Source: Actinoplanes missouriensis 431
Lineage (GTDB): Bacteria; Actinomycetota; Actinomycetes; Mycobacteriales; Micromonosporaceae
Reading direction: 5' to 3'
DNA length: 64,000 nt
Assembly: GCF_000284295.1 (NCBI RefSeq)
Contig: NC_017093.1
Span: 2,914,001-2,978,000, forward strand
Part shown: in pieces, positions 34,015-42,693 of the stretch
Layout of the letters: every line of letters starts with the position of its first letter
Position numbering within the stretch: the stretch's first letter is position 1
Notes under the pieces: model-generated
The model's database searches: none
The model's input: only the letters and a program-made list of their open reading frames with translations
What the model was told of the DNA's origin: nothing
Made by a program: the position numbers and the translations under genes

Positions 34015-35177
34015 CGGCCGACCTCCACCGCGAGATCGGGCTGGTCGGTGGCGCGCAGCGTGCGGGCGACGCGCAACCGGTCCCGGTAGTCGACCTCGTG
34101 GATGACCCGGGCCTGCGGCTCGGCGAGGTAGGCGCGGTTGACGTCGAGCGTCAGCGTCGTGGCACGCAGCGCCGACTCCGCGACCTTCTTCCCGCTCACC
34201 ACGTCGTAGCTGATCAGCGTGCCGGAGGCGTCCAGGGCGAGCACCATGTCGCCGTCGGACGGGGAGGCGGCGGCGATCAGGTCACGGCCGCCCGCGGGCA
34301 GGTGCCGCACGGTGGCCTTCGCGGCGTTCACCGACCAGATGCCGCCGCGATCGGCGGTGGCCGCCTCGTTGCTGCGCGGGCGGTTGCCGAAGCCGGTCGA
34401 CGGGACCGGGCCGCCCGGCGCGTCGATCACGTCAGCCGCCGGTGTGTCGTTGACGAGCTTCACCCGTACCAGGGAATCGTCGCAAGCGATGACCGCGCCG
34501 CCGCGCAGGACCACCCACCCGCGTGGCGCCCGGCAGGGGGTCTGGAGGGCGCCGGTCTCCCGGCCGTCGGGGCTCATCGCCACGATCCGGGTGGCCGGCT
34601 GATTCCGATCATCGCCAACGGCGACCAGAAGGCCTTGACCGTACGGGACGGCCAGTGCCGTGGAACTGCCGGAGTCGATCGTCGCGACCTCCGCGATCCG
34701 GCCCTCCTCCAGCTGACGACGGTCCAGGATCCGGATCGTGCCGCCGGTGGTCCCGACCGCGGTGTGCGCGCCGAACCCGGCCACCGACGCGATCGGGGCG
34801 TCGAAGGTGACAGTGCCCACCGTGCGGGCGGGCGCCCGGTAGTAGTGCACGTGGTCGGTGTGGTCGACCGACCACACCCCGGAGTCGACGATCTCCAGCG
34901 TGCGATCGCCGTCGCTGACGTAGACGAACCGCCCGTCCTCGGTGAGCCGCTGCGCGCCGACCGTGAGACCGACCTGTTTCTCCTGCTCGGTGCCGAGGTC
35001 GAGCAGCCGCAGCGACTGTCCGCCGCGGGCGGCGTAGGCGATGGCCGACTGCGCCTCGGGCAGCTCCTCGGCACCGGCGACGTAGCCGTGCGGCGTTGCG
35101 GCGGGTTCGGGTTCCGCGCCGCATCCGGCCAGCGCGAGGGCGGCGGCCAGGAGGGCGCTGAGGCTGATTCTGATCAC
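34011..35177 (-). CDS. Beta-propeller lipoprotein in zinc operon
   Basis: 388 aa with a lipobox (LALAGCGAEP, cysteine at residue 19). The rest reads as a seven-bladed propeller (blade-like repeats such as QSLRLLDLG, RFVYVSDGDRTLEIVDSG, GTIRILDRRQ, GTLISYDVVSGKKVAES). A histidine cluster HTDHVHYYRAP near residue 108 could bind metal. The position between zinc permease and binding-protein genes, 4-base overlap with aztC and histidine cluster suggest an AztD-type zinc chaperone working with AztC, but a closer AztD match is encoded at 36880. Upstream of it are 111 non-coding bases containing tandem repeats. Confidence 0.7.
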   Translation of the reverse strand: MIRISLSALLAAALALAGCGAEPEPAATPHGYVAGAEELPEAQSAIAYAARGGQSLRLLDLGTEQEKQVGLTVGAQRLTEDGRFVYVSDGDRTLEIVDSGVWSVDHTDHVHYYRAPARTVGTVTFDAPIASVAGFGAHTAVGTTGGTIRILDRRQLEEGRIAEVATIDSGSSTALAVPYGQGLLVAVGDDRNQPATRIVAMSPDGRETGALQTPCRAPRGWVVLRGGAVIACDDSLVRVKLVNDTPAADVIDAPGGPVPSTGFGNRPRSNEAATADRGGIWSVNAAKATVRHLPAGGRDLIAAASPSDGDMVLALDASGTLISYDVVSGKKVAESALRATTLTLDVNRAYLAEPQARVIHEVDYRDRLRVARTLRATDQPDLAVEVGR

Positions 35178-35230
35178 AAGGGGGGTCCTTCCGGTGAGGG
35201 GCGGGGTGGAGGTCAGCGGGGGCCGGCGGC

Positions 35231-35349
35231 ACTCGTCGCCGCGGATATGGCCCGGGCGCTCACGTCGCTTCGGACGTGGCCCGGGCGCTCACGTCGCCGC
35301 GGCCATGGCCCGGCGCGCTGTCGTCGCCGCGGCCGTGGCCCGGCGCGCT
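35231..35349. repeat. 29-30 bp tandem repeat, four copies, running into aztB
   Basis: Units at 35231-35260, 35261-35289, 35290-35319 and 35320-35349 share the core TCGCCGCGG-(2-4)-TGGCCCGG. Units 3 and 4 encode the last 20 residues of the permease (alanine/arginine-rich tail); units 1 and 2 are non-coding. Confidence 0.8.
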
Positions 35350-36143
35350 CCGAGCAGGACGAAGAAGATCAGCACGGTGACGGCGGCGATCGTGGCGCTC
35401 GCGGCGGTGCCGGCGAACCAGGAGATCCAGAGGCCGATCACGGTGGCGGCCGAGCCGATCGCGAAGCTGGTCAGCATCACCGCGGGCAGCCGCCGGGCGA
35501 CGAGCATCGCGGCCGCCGCCGGGGCGATCAGCATGCCGAAGGCCAGCAGCGTGCCGACCACGCTGAACGCGACGGCCATCGTCACGGTGAGCAGGACCAT
35601 CATCAGGACGTTCGCGGCGTCCGGGCGCAGGCCCAGCGTGCGGGCCTTGCGCGGGTCGAAGGTGAGCGCGAGGAACGGCCGGTACGCGACCGCCGACACC
35701 GCCGCGACCAGCACGAGCGCACCGCCCAGCAGGATGAGGTCGGGCAGGCGGATCGCGAGCACGTCACCGAAGAGGAACGCGGTCAGGTCGGTGGCGAACG
35801 ACCGGGAGTGCGACACCAGGATCACGCCGGCCGAGAGCATGCCGACGAACAGCAGCCCGATCGTGGTGTCGCGGCCGAACTCGCGGCTGTTGCGCAGCGC
35901 GGTGACGCCGCCCGCCATGGCGAGGGCGCTCGCGGCGGCGCCGACGACCAGGTTGCCGCCGACCAGTGAGGCGATCGCGACGCCGGGCAGCATGCCGTGG
36001 CTCATCGCCTCGCCCAGGAAGGTCATCCCGCGGGCGATCACCCACACCCCGACCAGGGCGCACACCGCGGCCAGCAGCACGCCGCCGACCAGGGCGCGAA
36101 GAACGAAGGAGACGGTGAACGGCTCGAGAAGTGACGTCAGCAC
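35289..36143 (-). CDS. aztB: Zinc ABC transporter permease (AztB-like)
   Basis: 284 aa from GTG 36143 (VLTSLLEPFTVSFVLRALVG). ABC-3 family permease with eight or so helices; typical stretches are FVLRALVGGVLLAAVCALVG, MTFLGEAMSHGMLPGVAIA, LRNSREFGRDTTIGLLFVGM and GTLLAFGMLIAPAAAAMLVA. A TATATT -10 element ends 8 bases before the GTG, so the message may be leaderless; an in-frame ATG at 36173 would lie inside the Zur-like box and is less likely. The tail ARRATAAATTARRAMAAAT is repeat-encoded and probably dispensable. First gene of an operon with the propeller lipoprotein and aztC. Confidence 0.85.
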   Translation of the reverse strand: MLTSLLEPFTVSFVLRALVGGVLLAAVCALVGVWVIARGMTFLGEAMSHGMLPGVAIASLVGGNLVVGAAASALAMAGGVTALRNSREFGRDTTIGLLFVGMLSAGVILVSHSRSFATDLTAFLFGDVLAIRLPDLILLGGALVLVAAVSAVAYRPFLALTFDPRKARTLGLRPDAANVLMMVLLTVTMAVAFSVVGTLLAFGMLIAPAAAAMLVARRLPAVMLTSFAIGSAATVIGLWISWFAGTAASATIAAVTVLIFFVLLGARRATAAATTARRAMAAAT

Positions 36144-36163
36144 CGGGCCGAATATACTGCAAC

Positions 36164-36178
36164 TGAAAATCATTACCG
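36164..36178. promoter_or_regulatory. Zur-like box between aztB and aztA
   Basis: TGAAAATCATTACCG; on the other strand CGGTAATGATTTTCA, matching 12 of 15 positions of the actinobacterial Zur consensus TGAAAATGATTTTCA as I recall it. It overlaps the spacer/-35 region of the aztB promoter and lies 13 bases before the aztA start. Confidence 0.65.
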
Positions 36179-36190
36179 ATAGGGGAACCG

Positions 36191-36811
36191 ATGCTGACCG
36201 CCTCCCACCTCGGCTTCCGATATGCCGGAGTTCCCGTGCTGCACGACGTGAACCTGCACGCCGAGCCGGCGTCCATGACCGCCGTGACCGGCGCCAACGG
36301 CTCCGGCAAGAGCACCCTGCTGCACCTGCTCGCCGGCATCACCGCGCCCGCCGAGGGCGCCGTGCGCCGCGGCCCCGGCGTCCGCGTCGCCCTGCTGCCC
36401 CAGCGCACCAGCGAGATCGACGCCCTCCCGCTCACCGTCGCCGAGTGCGTCCGGATCGGCCGGTTCACCCCCGGTGGCCTGCTGCGCCGCCTCACCGGTC
36501 AGGACCGTGCCACCGTCACCGGCCTGATGGAACGCCTGGACATCGCCCACCTGGCCCGGCGCCGCCTGCGCGAGCTCTCCGGCGGTCAGCGGCAGCGGGT
36601 GCTGATCGCGCAGACCTTCGCCCAGGACGCCGGCGTCCTGATCCTCGACGAGCCCACCGCAGCCCTCGACACCACCAGCCGCCGCAGCATCCATGACCTG
36701 CTCACCGACCGGGTCCGCGAGGGCGCCGCCGTGATCATCGCCACGCACGACGACGAGGAGGCCGCGCTGGCCGGCGGGACCCTGCATCTGACGGCGGCCG
36801 AGGGGCTCTGA
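36191..36811 (+). CDS. aztA: Zinc ABC transporter ATP-binding protein (AztA-like)
   Basis: 206 aa behind AGGGGAA. All ABC ATPase motifs are present: Walker A TGANGSGKST near residue 34, signature LSGGQRQRVLIAQ near 130, Walker B VLILDEPTAALD and the switch histidine in IIATHDDEE. The length is short, as in the AztA group. It powers zinc uptake with AztB and AztC. In described azt loci the four genes are in one operon; here aztA is divergent from aztB across a 47-base promoter with a Zur-like box, so both sides would be induced by zinc shortage. Confidence 0.85.
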   Translation: MLTASHLGFRYAGVPVLHDVNLHAEPASMTAVTGANGSGKSTLLHLLAGITAPAEGAVRRGPGVRVALLPQRTSEIDALPLTVAECVRIGRFTPGGLLRRLTGQDRATVTGLMERLDIAHLARRRLRELSGGQRQRVLIAQTFAQDAGVLILDEPTAALDTTSRRSIHDLLTDRVREGAAVIIATHDDEEAALAGGTLHLTAAEGL

Positions 36812-36815
36812 CGGA

Positions 36816-36856
36816 CGAGCCGGGCCGGCGCCGGGATTCGGCGCCGACCCGGCTCG
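36816..36856. terminator. Bidirectional hairpin between aztA and aztD-like genes
   Basis: A 17-bp stem with one mismatch: 36816-36832 (CGAGCCGGGCCGGCGCC) pairs with 36840-36856, 7-base loop. Confidence 0.75.
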
Positions 36857-36879
36857 GGCCGGTAGGACGGGAAGGGGTG

Positions 36880-38052
36880 TCAGTGGCCGGAGACGGTGCC
36901 GCTGATCTCGTTCGGGATGGCGTCAAGCGTGCCCGAGGCCACGACCTTGCCGGTGGTCAGGTCGACGTGGTGCACCTTCTTGGTGGCCGGCTCCGTCACG
37001 TAGGCGTCGGCGCCGCGGACGAACAGCGCGGGGCGCGGCTTCTGCCAATCCAGCGGCTCGGACCAGGGGGCGACGACCGGCACCGAGCTGGTGATCTTCG
37101 CGGTGGCGGGGTCGATGACGTGCAGCTTGCCGTCGGTGCCGAGGATCAGCGCCTCACCCTGGGGGCCGCGGCCCAGCGAGCGGAAGGTGTAGGTGACGCC
37201 CTTCGGCATCGGCACCACGGTGATCTTGTTGGTGGTGGTGTCGATCAGGGAGAAGTTCTCCGGCCGCTCCAGTTCGGCGTCCTTGTCGATTTTGAAGTCG
37301 CCGAGCAGGATCGGGGACGCGTCGCTGCCGGCCTGGTTGCCGATGCGGCTGTATTCGCGGCCGCTGGCGACCTTCTCGAATGTGCCGTTCTTGAACAGCA
37401 GGACGCCGTCCTCGCAGCCGAGCGCGACGACGTCGCCCTTGGCGACGGCCTCGCCGTGCACGCCGGGGCACTGCTCGTTGCGGGCGATCTCCTTGCCGCT
37501 CGCGTCCAGGGCGAGGGCGCCCGACCGGGACTCCTCGGTGCCGAGGGTGACGATCATGGTGCCGTCGGCGAGCTCGACCGCGACGCCGTGGTGCGGCCGG
37601 GCGGTCTTGTACTGCCGGGCCTGCGGCTTGCCCTGCGCCAGGTCCTTGGGGTTGAAGCTGCTGACCTCGCCGGTGCCGTCGGTGAACAGGATGGTCTTGT
37701 CGCCGTGCCGGACCACGTGGCCGGGCTTGGCGCCGGGCCAGGTGATGTCGGTGAGCTTGCCGGCGGCGGCGTCGAGGACCTGGAAACCGGCGGCCGTGGA
37801 GACGAAGACGCTGCGGTCGTCGCCGGCCGGGTTGACCCGGTTGAAGCCGTCGAGCGCGACGCTGTGGGCGACCTTGAGGGTCTCGCCGTCGAGGACGTAG
37901 ATGCCGGCGTCGTGGGTGATGGCGAGCGGTTCGGTCACGGTCGGAGCGGCCGAGGCAGGGGTCGTCGCCTCAGGCGCGGCGGTCGTCTCGTTGCCGCAGG
38001 CCGCGAGGGCCAGCGATGCGGCCGCGATTGAGGCGATGCCACGTCGGTTCAC
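36880..38052 (-). CDS. aztD: AztD-like zinc metallochaperone lipoprotein
   Basis: 390 aa from GTG 38052 (VNRRGIASIAAASLALAACGN, lipobox cysteine near residue 19) behind GGGGAG. The body is a propeller resembling AztD: ITHDAGIYVLDGETLKVAHS, GFNRVNPAGDDRSVFVSTA, GFQVLDAAAGKLTDI, ARPHHGVAVELADG, CPGVHGEAVAKGD and VHHVDLTTGKVV. The histidines in KPGHVVRHG and RPHHG are candidate zinc ligands. AztD binds zinc in the periplasm (here outside the membrane) and passes it to AztC. A Zur-like box lies 24 bases before the start, supporting zinc control. Confidence 0.8.
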   Translation of the reverse strand: MNRRGIASIAAASLALAACGNETTAAPEATTPASAAPTVTEPLAITHDAGIYVLDGETLKVAHSVALDGFNRVNPAGDDRSVFVSTAAGFQVLDAAAGKLTDITWPGAKPGHVVRHGDKTILFTDGTGEVSSFNPKDLAQGKPQARQYKTARPHHGVAVELADGTMIVTLGTEESRSGALALDASGKEIARNEQCPGVHGEAVAKGDVVALGCEDGVLLFKNGTFEKVASGREYSRIGNQAGSDASPILLGDFKIDKDAELERPENFSLIDTTTNKITVVPMPKGVTYTFRSLGRGPQGEALILGTDGKLHVIDPATAKITSSVPVVAPWSEPLDWQKPRPALFVRGADAYVTEPATKKVHHVDLTTGKVVASGTLDAIPNEISGTVSGH

Positions 38053-38075
38053 AGTGTGTTCTCCCCATAGCGAAA

Positions 38076-38090
38076 CGAAACTCATTTTCA
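38076..38090. promoter_or_regulatory. Zur-like box upstream of aztD-like gene
   Basis: CGAAACTCATTTTCA matches 12 of 15 positions of TGAAAATGATTTTCA. Confidence 0.6.
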
Positions 38091-38173
38091 ATAACGCTAG
38101 CGGAGTGCTGCCGGGGAGCGCGCGCAGGGGTCGGGCGAATCCGCTCGCTGCACTTGTGACCAGGGACAACGCG

Positions 38174-38209
38174 GTCGTGGCCGGCCCGTGGAACCGGGCC
38201 GGCCACGAC
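38174..38209. terminator. Perfect 15-bp hairpin terminator
   Basis: GTCGTGGCCGGCCCG (38174-38188), loop TGGAAC, CGGGCCGGCCACGAC (38195-38209), 10 bases past the stop of the clan-A hydrolase gene; it ends the importer/GH127 operon. Confidence 0.8.
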
Positions 38210-38219
38210 GATCAGCGGA

Positions 38220-39911
38220 TCAGGAGAGGTTGATGTAGTCGAGTTCGGCGTACCCGGTGCCACCGGCGTAGTTGGGCGACCCCTTGGCCAGGCGGATCAT
38301 GTTCCATCCGGCCTTGAGGGTCACCGTGGTGTTGACGGTGGTGCCGAAGACGCCCCACGCCGCGGTGGGCGGGTAGGTCACGGTCTGGAAGGCGCCGCCG
38401 TTGTAGGCGAGACCCTGCGTGGCCGTGGCGCCCGTGCCGTTCGCGTACCCGATGGTCATCGTGTAGTTGCGGGCGGAGGGCACGTTGACCAGGAAGTCGA
38501 CGAACGACTGGTTGCGGGAGTTGGCCGAACCGTCGATCTGCCCGACGTAACCGCCGTTGGAGGCGGAGCCCGCGGAGAACCGGTTGGCGTTGACGACCGT
38601 GGCGTTCTCCGCCTCGTACCGCTGCTGCCAGGTGGGCACACCCGAGGTCGGGGTGACCACCAGCTGGTACGAGTCCCAGGCGTGCATCGCGTTCACCGGG
38701 ACGCTGATCGTCCCGCCGGACACCGTGTAGGTGCCGGAGGAGACGGCGATCGGCGCGCTCTGGTTGGTGGTGCGCCCCGTGGTGCCGCTGCGCACGACGG
38801 TCGCCCTCACCTGGGAGCCGAGGGCGCCCAGCCCGGTGACCCGGACCGTGTTGTTGCCGCTGTCACCGCCGAACACCACGTTCACCATCTTGCGGGTGCT
38901 GTCGTAGGCGGCGACGCCTTCCAACCATGAGCCGGGGACCGTCCGGACGATGTTGCCCGACTGGTCGCCGTACCACTTGTAGGTCCAGTACGACGAGGTC
39001 GGCAGGTTGTTGTGGAGCAGCCCGTTGAGGGTGCCGGCCTCGTACCAGTAGGCGCGTTCCGCCGAGCGGATCCCGTGTCGCTCGAAGACCGCCATGTAGT
39101 GCACCGCGACGCTGGGGATGTCGACCTGGGACGGCGACGCGTACTCGTTGATCGAGATCGGCCGGGGAGTGATGCCGAGTGACGTCTCGATCGCCCGGTA
39201 GTCGGCGACGTGTGCCGCGACGTCGAGGTACCTGTCGTTCTCCAGCTCGTGCCAGACGATCACGTCGGGCAGGGTGCCGGTGTCGCGGGCGTTGGTGAGG
39301 AAGCTGACCATCCAGTCGTGGTTGTAGACCGAGTGGCTGGGCCCGACGATCGGGGTGACCGTGTCGAGTGAGCGGATCAGCTTGTGGGTGCGCGTCCAGC
39401 CGGCGTTGAACGACCCGGCCGACGCGGTGTTCCACGTCCAGTCGGGCTCGTTCCAGAGCTCGTAGCCGTCGACGTTGGTGGTCGTCGTGGCGCTGAGCCG
39501 GGCGTTGACCATGGTGCGGACCTTCGACTCCCAGTCGGCCCAGCTGACCCACTTGTACGGGAAGTCCTTGTACACGTCCGGCAGTCGCCAGAACTGCTGA
39601 GCGCCGGCGCTTGTCACCTTTCCGGCCACCTTGAGTCCGTCGCAGCACGGCGTGGTCGCGCCGTTGCCGAGCTGCTGGACGCCGGGCGGCGGCTGGGTGA
39701 GGTGGTTGAGCCGCAGCGGGTACATCTGCTCCAGCGGCGGTTTGGTGCCGGTGTCGGTGGCGTAGAGGCCGCCGGCCGCGACGTGCGTGACCGGACGGAC
39801 GACGGTACCGACGTCGACGGTGAGGGTGTTGCCGGCGGCCTGCGCCGGGCTGGGGACGGTCAGCCCGGCGAGGACCAGCAGGGGGACGAGTGCTGCTTTT
39901 CGATGTCGCAC
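38220..39911 (-). CDS. Secreted clan GH-A-like hydrolase with C-terminal CBM35-type domain
   Basis: 563 aa from a GTG behind GAGGTGAACA. Signal peptide to about residue 26. A (beta/alpha)8-type catalytic region has VDGYELWNEPDWTWN (acid/base glutamate) near residue 155 and RPISINEYASPSQVD (nucleophile glutamate) near 255, the layout of GH39-like enzymes. The C-terminal 130 residues (RYEAENATVVNANRFSAG, SFVDFLVNVPSARNYTM, GWNMIRLAKGSPNYAGG, AELDYINLS) form a CBM35/CBM6-type sugar-binding module. Substrate not certain; last gene of an operon with a sugar importer and GH127, so it probably releases arabinofuranosyl oligosaccharides outside the cell. Confidence 0.8.
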   Translation of the reverse strand: MRHRKAALVPLLVLAGLTVPSPAQAAGNTLTVDVGTVVRPVTHVAAGGLYATDTGTKPPLEQMYPLRLNHLTQPPPGVQQLGNGATTPCCDGLKVAGKVTSAGAQQFWRLPDVYKDFPYKWVSWADWESKVRTMVNARLSATTTTNVDGYELWNEPDWTWNTASAGSFNAGWTRTHKLIRSLDTVTPIVGPSHSVYNHDWMVSFLTNARDTGTLPDVIVWHELENDRYLDVAAHVADYRAIETSLGITPRPISINEYASPSQVDIPSVAVHYMAVFERHGIRSAERAYWYEAGTLNGLLHNNLPTSSYWTYKWYGDQSGNIVRTVPGSWLEGVAAYDSTRKMVNVVFGGDSGNNTVRVTGLGALGSQVRATVVRSGTTGRTTNQSAPIAVSSGTYTVSGGTISVPVNAMHAWDSYQLVVTPTSGVPTWQQRYEAENATVVNANRFSAGSASNGGYVGQIDGSANSRNQSFVDFLVNVPSARNYTMTIGYANGTGATATQGLAYNGGAFQTVTYPPTAAWGVFGTTVNTTVTLKAGWNMIRLAKGSPNYAGGTGYAELDYINLS

Positions 39912-39948
39912 TGTTCACCTCGGTGGAAGGTGGGGATGGGGGACGGTG

Positions 39949-41871
39949 TTACGCCTCCTGTGCGGCCAGCGGGATCCAGACCCGCATCGGGCCCGGCTCG
40001 CGGTTGGCCCATAGGAAGTAGGGGATGGCGGTGACCGTGGCGGTCGCTGCCGGCGGTGTGCCGGTGGAGTTCAGATCCCGGTAGAGGGGAGCGTCGCCGC
40101 GGTTCTGCAACCGGAGCGGGATCTGCAGGGTGACCGGGGCGAGTCCGCTGCTGTGGTACGCGACCGACACCGGTGATCCCGTGTCGAGTTCCAGATCCTC
40201 GAAGCAGTGCCCGGCGAAGGGCCCGGTGGCAGGGATGTCGGCGTGTTCGAGGCAGTGGACGATCGGGCCGCGGACCAGGGCGGCGGTGCCGCGGGTGGCG
40301 TCGACCCGCGGGTGCGCGGCGACCAGCCGGGCCGGCATCGCCAGGGTGAGCACGACCCGGTCACCCTCGTGCCAGATCCGGTTGAGGCGCAGGTACCCGT
40401 CGTGGATCTGGGGCCCGGCCGGGGCGGCCGTGCCGTTGACGGTGAGCCGGACGTCGTCGCACCAGGCCGGGATCCGCAGTGACAGGGTCCACGGGTCGTC
40501 CGGCGACGACGTGACGGTGACGGTGATCTGCTCGTCCCACGGATAGCGGGTCTCGACCTCGACGGACCGGTTCGCTGACGTGAACGTTCCGCTGCCGTAC
40601 AGGTGCAACTCAAGGCCGCCGGCGTCGCCGGTGGCGGCGTACGTGTGCAGCGACGCCATCAGCCGGGCCAGGTTCGGCGGGCAGCAGGCGCATTCGTACC
40701 AGTCGAGGCGGTGACCGGGGGCGTTCTCGCCGCCGCCGTCGTGGCCGGTACGCCGTTGCAGCGGCTGGGAGTAGAAGAACGCCTTTCCGTCGACGGCGGT
40801 GCTGGCGGCGATCGCGTTGTAGAGCACGCGTTCCATCTCGTCGGCGTACTTCGCGCTGCCGGTGGCCAGCAAGAGGCGGAATCCGAGCTGGAAGCTGGCG
40901 ATCGCGGCGCAGGTCTCGGCGTACGCGCGGTCCGGCGGCAGCTCGTAGGCGTCGCCGTATGCCTCGTCACGGTGCCGGGATCCCTGGCCGCCGGTCAGGT
41001 AGGTGCGGCTGTCGATCGCGGAGTCCCACAGCCGCTCGGCGACGGCCAGCAGTTCGGTGTCGTGCGTTTCCACGGCCACGTCGACGGCGCCGGCCAGCAG
41101 GTAGAGCTGGCGGACCACATGGCCGGTCACCTCCTCGGTCGAGCGCAGGGGCTCGTGGTCCTGGAAGTAGGCGGCGCCGAACCGGCCCTCACCCAGCGTC
41201 CCGTGGCCGCGGTTCTCGATGAACCGGGCGGCGAGATCGAGGTACGGCCGGTGGCCGGTCACCCGGTACAGCTCGGCCAGGGCGGTCTCGACCTCGGGGT
41301 GCCCGTCGGTCTCCTTCGACGTGGCGTACCGCTGGACCAGAAGGTCGGCGAAGCGGCGCGCCACCGCGACGACCTGCTGGGCGGCGGGGTCGCCGGGCGC
41401 CGATCGGGCCGCCGCGACGGCTGCCTGGATGAGGTGGCCGGCCGTGTACATCTCGTGGCTGAAGTGCAGCTCGGCCCATTGCTGCGAGCGCCGTGCCGGG
41501 TCCTGGTAGTACGAGTCCAGGTAGCCGTCCGGGTCCTGTGCCTTCTCCAGCAGCGCTGCGGTGTCGGCGGCGAAGTCGGCGGCGGTCCCGGACCAGAACG
41601 CCGCCTCGAGGGTCTTGTGCACGTCGGTGTCGGCGAACCAGAAGCCGCGGAACGCGGTGTCGGCGTCGCCGGTGACGCGGCGCAGGTTGTCCAGGTTGCC
41701 TTCGGTACTGAGCCGGGTGACGCAGTGCGGCAGGGTGGCTTCGGTGTTACGGGTCTGCCAGCCGCCGAGCAGCCCGTCGGCGGCCAGCCGGACCGCGTCC
41801 GCGGGCAGCGGCCGCAGCACGCCGAGAGCGTCTGACGTGGGCACGACGGGGCCGTGCGAAACAAAGCTCAT
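39949..41871 (-). CDS. GH127 beta-L-arabinofuranosidase, intracellular
   Basis: 640 aa, no signal peptide. Family GH127 features: LGGWQTRNTEATLPHC, FRGFWFADTDVHKTLEA, QDPDGYLDSYYQ, LTGGQGSRHRDEAYGDAYELP, and the zinc/catalytic cysteine site WYECACCPPNLARLMASL near residue 400, where a Cys acts as nucleophile with a Zn-Cys3-Glu centre. It cleaves terminal beta-L-arabinofuranose, for example from hydroxyproline-linked arabino-oligosaccharides of plant extensins. The start follows AAAGGAAC, which overlaps the stop of the permease gene, so it is co-translated with the importer and would act on imported oligosaccharides. Notable that it needs zinc. Confidence 0.9.
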   Translation of the reverse strand: MSFVSHGPVVPTSDALGVLRPLPADAVRLAADGLLGGWQTRNTEATLPHCVTRLSTEGNLDNLRRVTGDADTAFRGFWFADTDVHKTLEAAFWSGTAADFAADTAALLEKAQDPDGYLDSYYQDPARRSQQWAELHFSHEMYTAGHLIQAAVAAARSAPGDPAAQQVVAVARRFADLLVQRYATSKETDGHPEVETALAELYRVTGHRPYLDLAARFIENRGHGTLGEGRFGAAYFQDHEPLRSTEEVTGHVVRQLYLLAGAVDVAVETHDTELLAVAERLWDSAIDSRTYLTGGQGSRHRDEAYGDAYELPPDRAYAETCAAIASFQLGFRLLLATGSAKYADEMERVLYNAIAASTAVDGKAFFYSQPLQRRTGHDGGGENAPGHRLDWYECACCPPNLARLMASLHTYAATGDAGGLELHLYGSGTFTSANRSVEVETRYPWDEQITVTVTSSPDDPWTLSLRIPAWCDDVRLTVNGTAAPAGPQIHDGYLRLNRIWHEGDRVVLTLAMPARLVAAHPRVDATRGTAALVRGPIVHCLEHADIPATGPFAGHCFEDLELDTGSPVSVAYHSSGLAPVTLQIPLRLQNRGDAPLYRDLNSTGTPPAATATVTAIPYFLWANREPGPMRVWIPLAAQEA

Positions 41872-41880
41872 GATGTTCCT

Positions 41881-42693
41881 TTAGTCCTTGACGGCGCCGG
41901 CGGTCACACCGGCGGCCACGTAACGCTGGGCCAGGATGAGCAGCAGCGTCGCGGGGATGGACGCCACCACGGCGGTCGCCATGATCGCGTTCCACTGCTG
42001 GTTGTTGTTGCCGATGTAGTGGTAGATGCCGAGGGTGATCGGCTGTGCGTCACCGCCGCCGTCGAGCGTCGTGGCGAAGACGAAGTCCGACCAGGCCCAG
42101 AGGAAGGCGAACAGCGACACGGTGACGATGGCGTTGCGGGAGATCGGCAGGATCACCGAGACGAATGTGCGCCACTTCGACGCGCCGTCGATCAACGCCG
42201 CGTTGATCAGCTCGTCCGGGATGCCGGACATGAACGCCGTGAAGATCAGGACGCCGAACGGGACGGCGATGGTGGAGTCGGCGAGGATCAGCCCGCCGAC
42301 GGTGTTGAGCACGCCGAGGCGCAGGTAGATGGCGTAGAAACCCATCGCCATGATGATGCCGGGGATCATCTGCGCGATCAGCAGCACGAAGCTGAGCGTG
42401 CCGCCGCCCTTCGGGCGCAGTTTCGCCAGGGCGAACCCGGCCGGGGCGGAGATCAGCAAGGTCAGGATGACGGTGCCGAGCCCGATGAACAGGCTGGTGC
42501 CGAGGTACGGCATCTGCTGGTCGATGACCGCCCGGTAACCCTCGAGGGTCCCGTCGAAGGGGAACAGGTGCGGCGGGTCGGCGCGCATGTCCGTGTCCTT
42601 GGTCAGCGACACGTTGATCATCCAGTAGACCGGGAACAGCATGATCGCCGTGAAGATCAGCCCGAGCCCGGTCTTCGCGTGCTGCTTGATCAT
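41881..42693 (-). CDS. Sugar ABC permease, MalG type
   Basis: 270 aa with six helices. It has MalG-type features: FPVYWMINVSLTKDTDMRA near the N-terminus, the EAA-like loop NAALIDGASKWRTFVSVILP, and the C-terminal VAAGVTAGAVKD. Its start overlaps the stop of the MalF-type gene by 4 bases. It forms the channel with the MalF partner; the ATPase is not encoded here. Confidence 0.9.
   Translation of the reverse strand: MIKQHAKTGLGLIFTAIMLFPVYWMINVSLTKDTDMRADPPHLFPFDGTLEGYRAVIDQQMPYLGTSLFIGLGTVILTLLISAPAGFALAKLRPKGGGTLSFVLLIAQMIPGIIMAMGFYAIYLRLGVLNTVGGLILADSTIAVPFGVLIFTAFMSGIPDELINAALIDGASKWRTFVSVILPISRNAIVTVSLFAFLWAWSDFVFATTLDGGGDAQPITLGIYHYIGNNNQQWNAIMATAVVASIPATLLLILAQRYVAAGVTAGAVKD

Noticed and set aside
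38220..39911. Naming the clan-A-like protein a specific GH39 xylosidase
   Set aside because: The NEP and NEY glutamate motifs occur in several clan-A families; family and substrate cannot be fixed from motifs alone.
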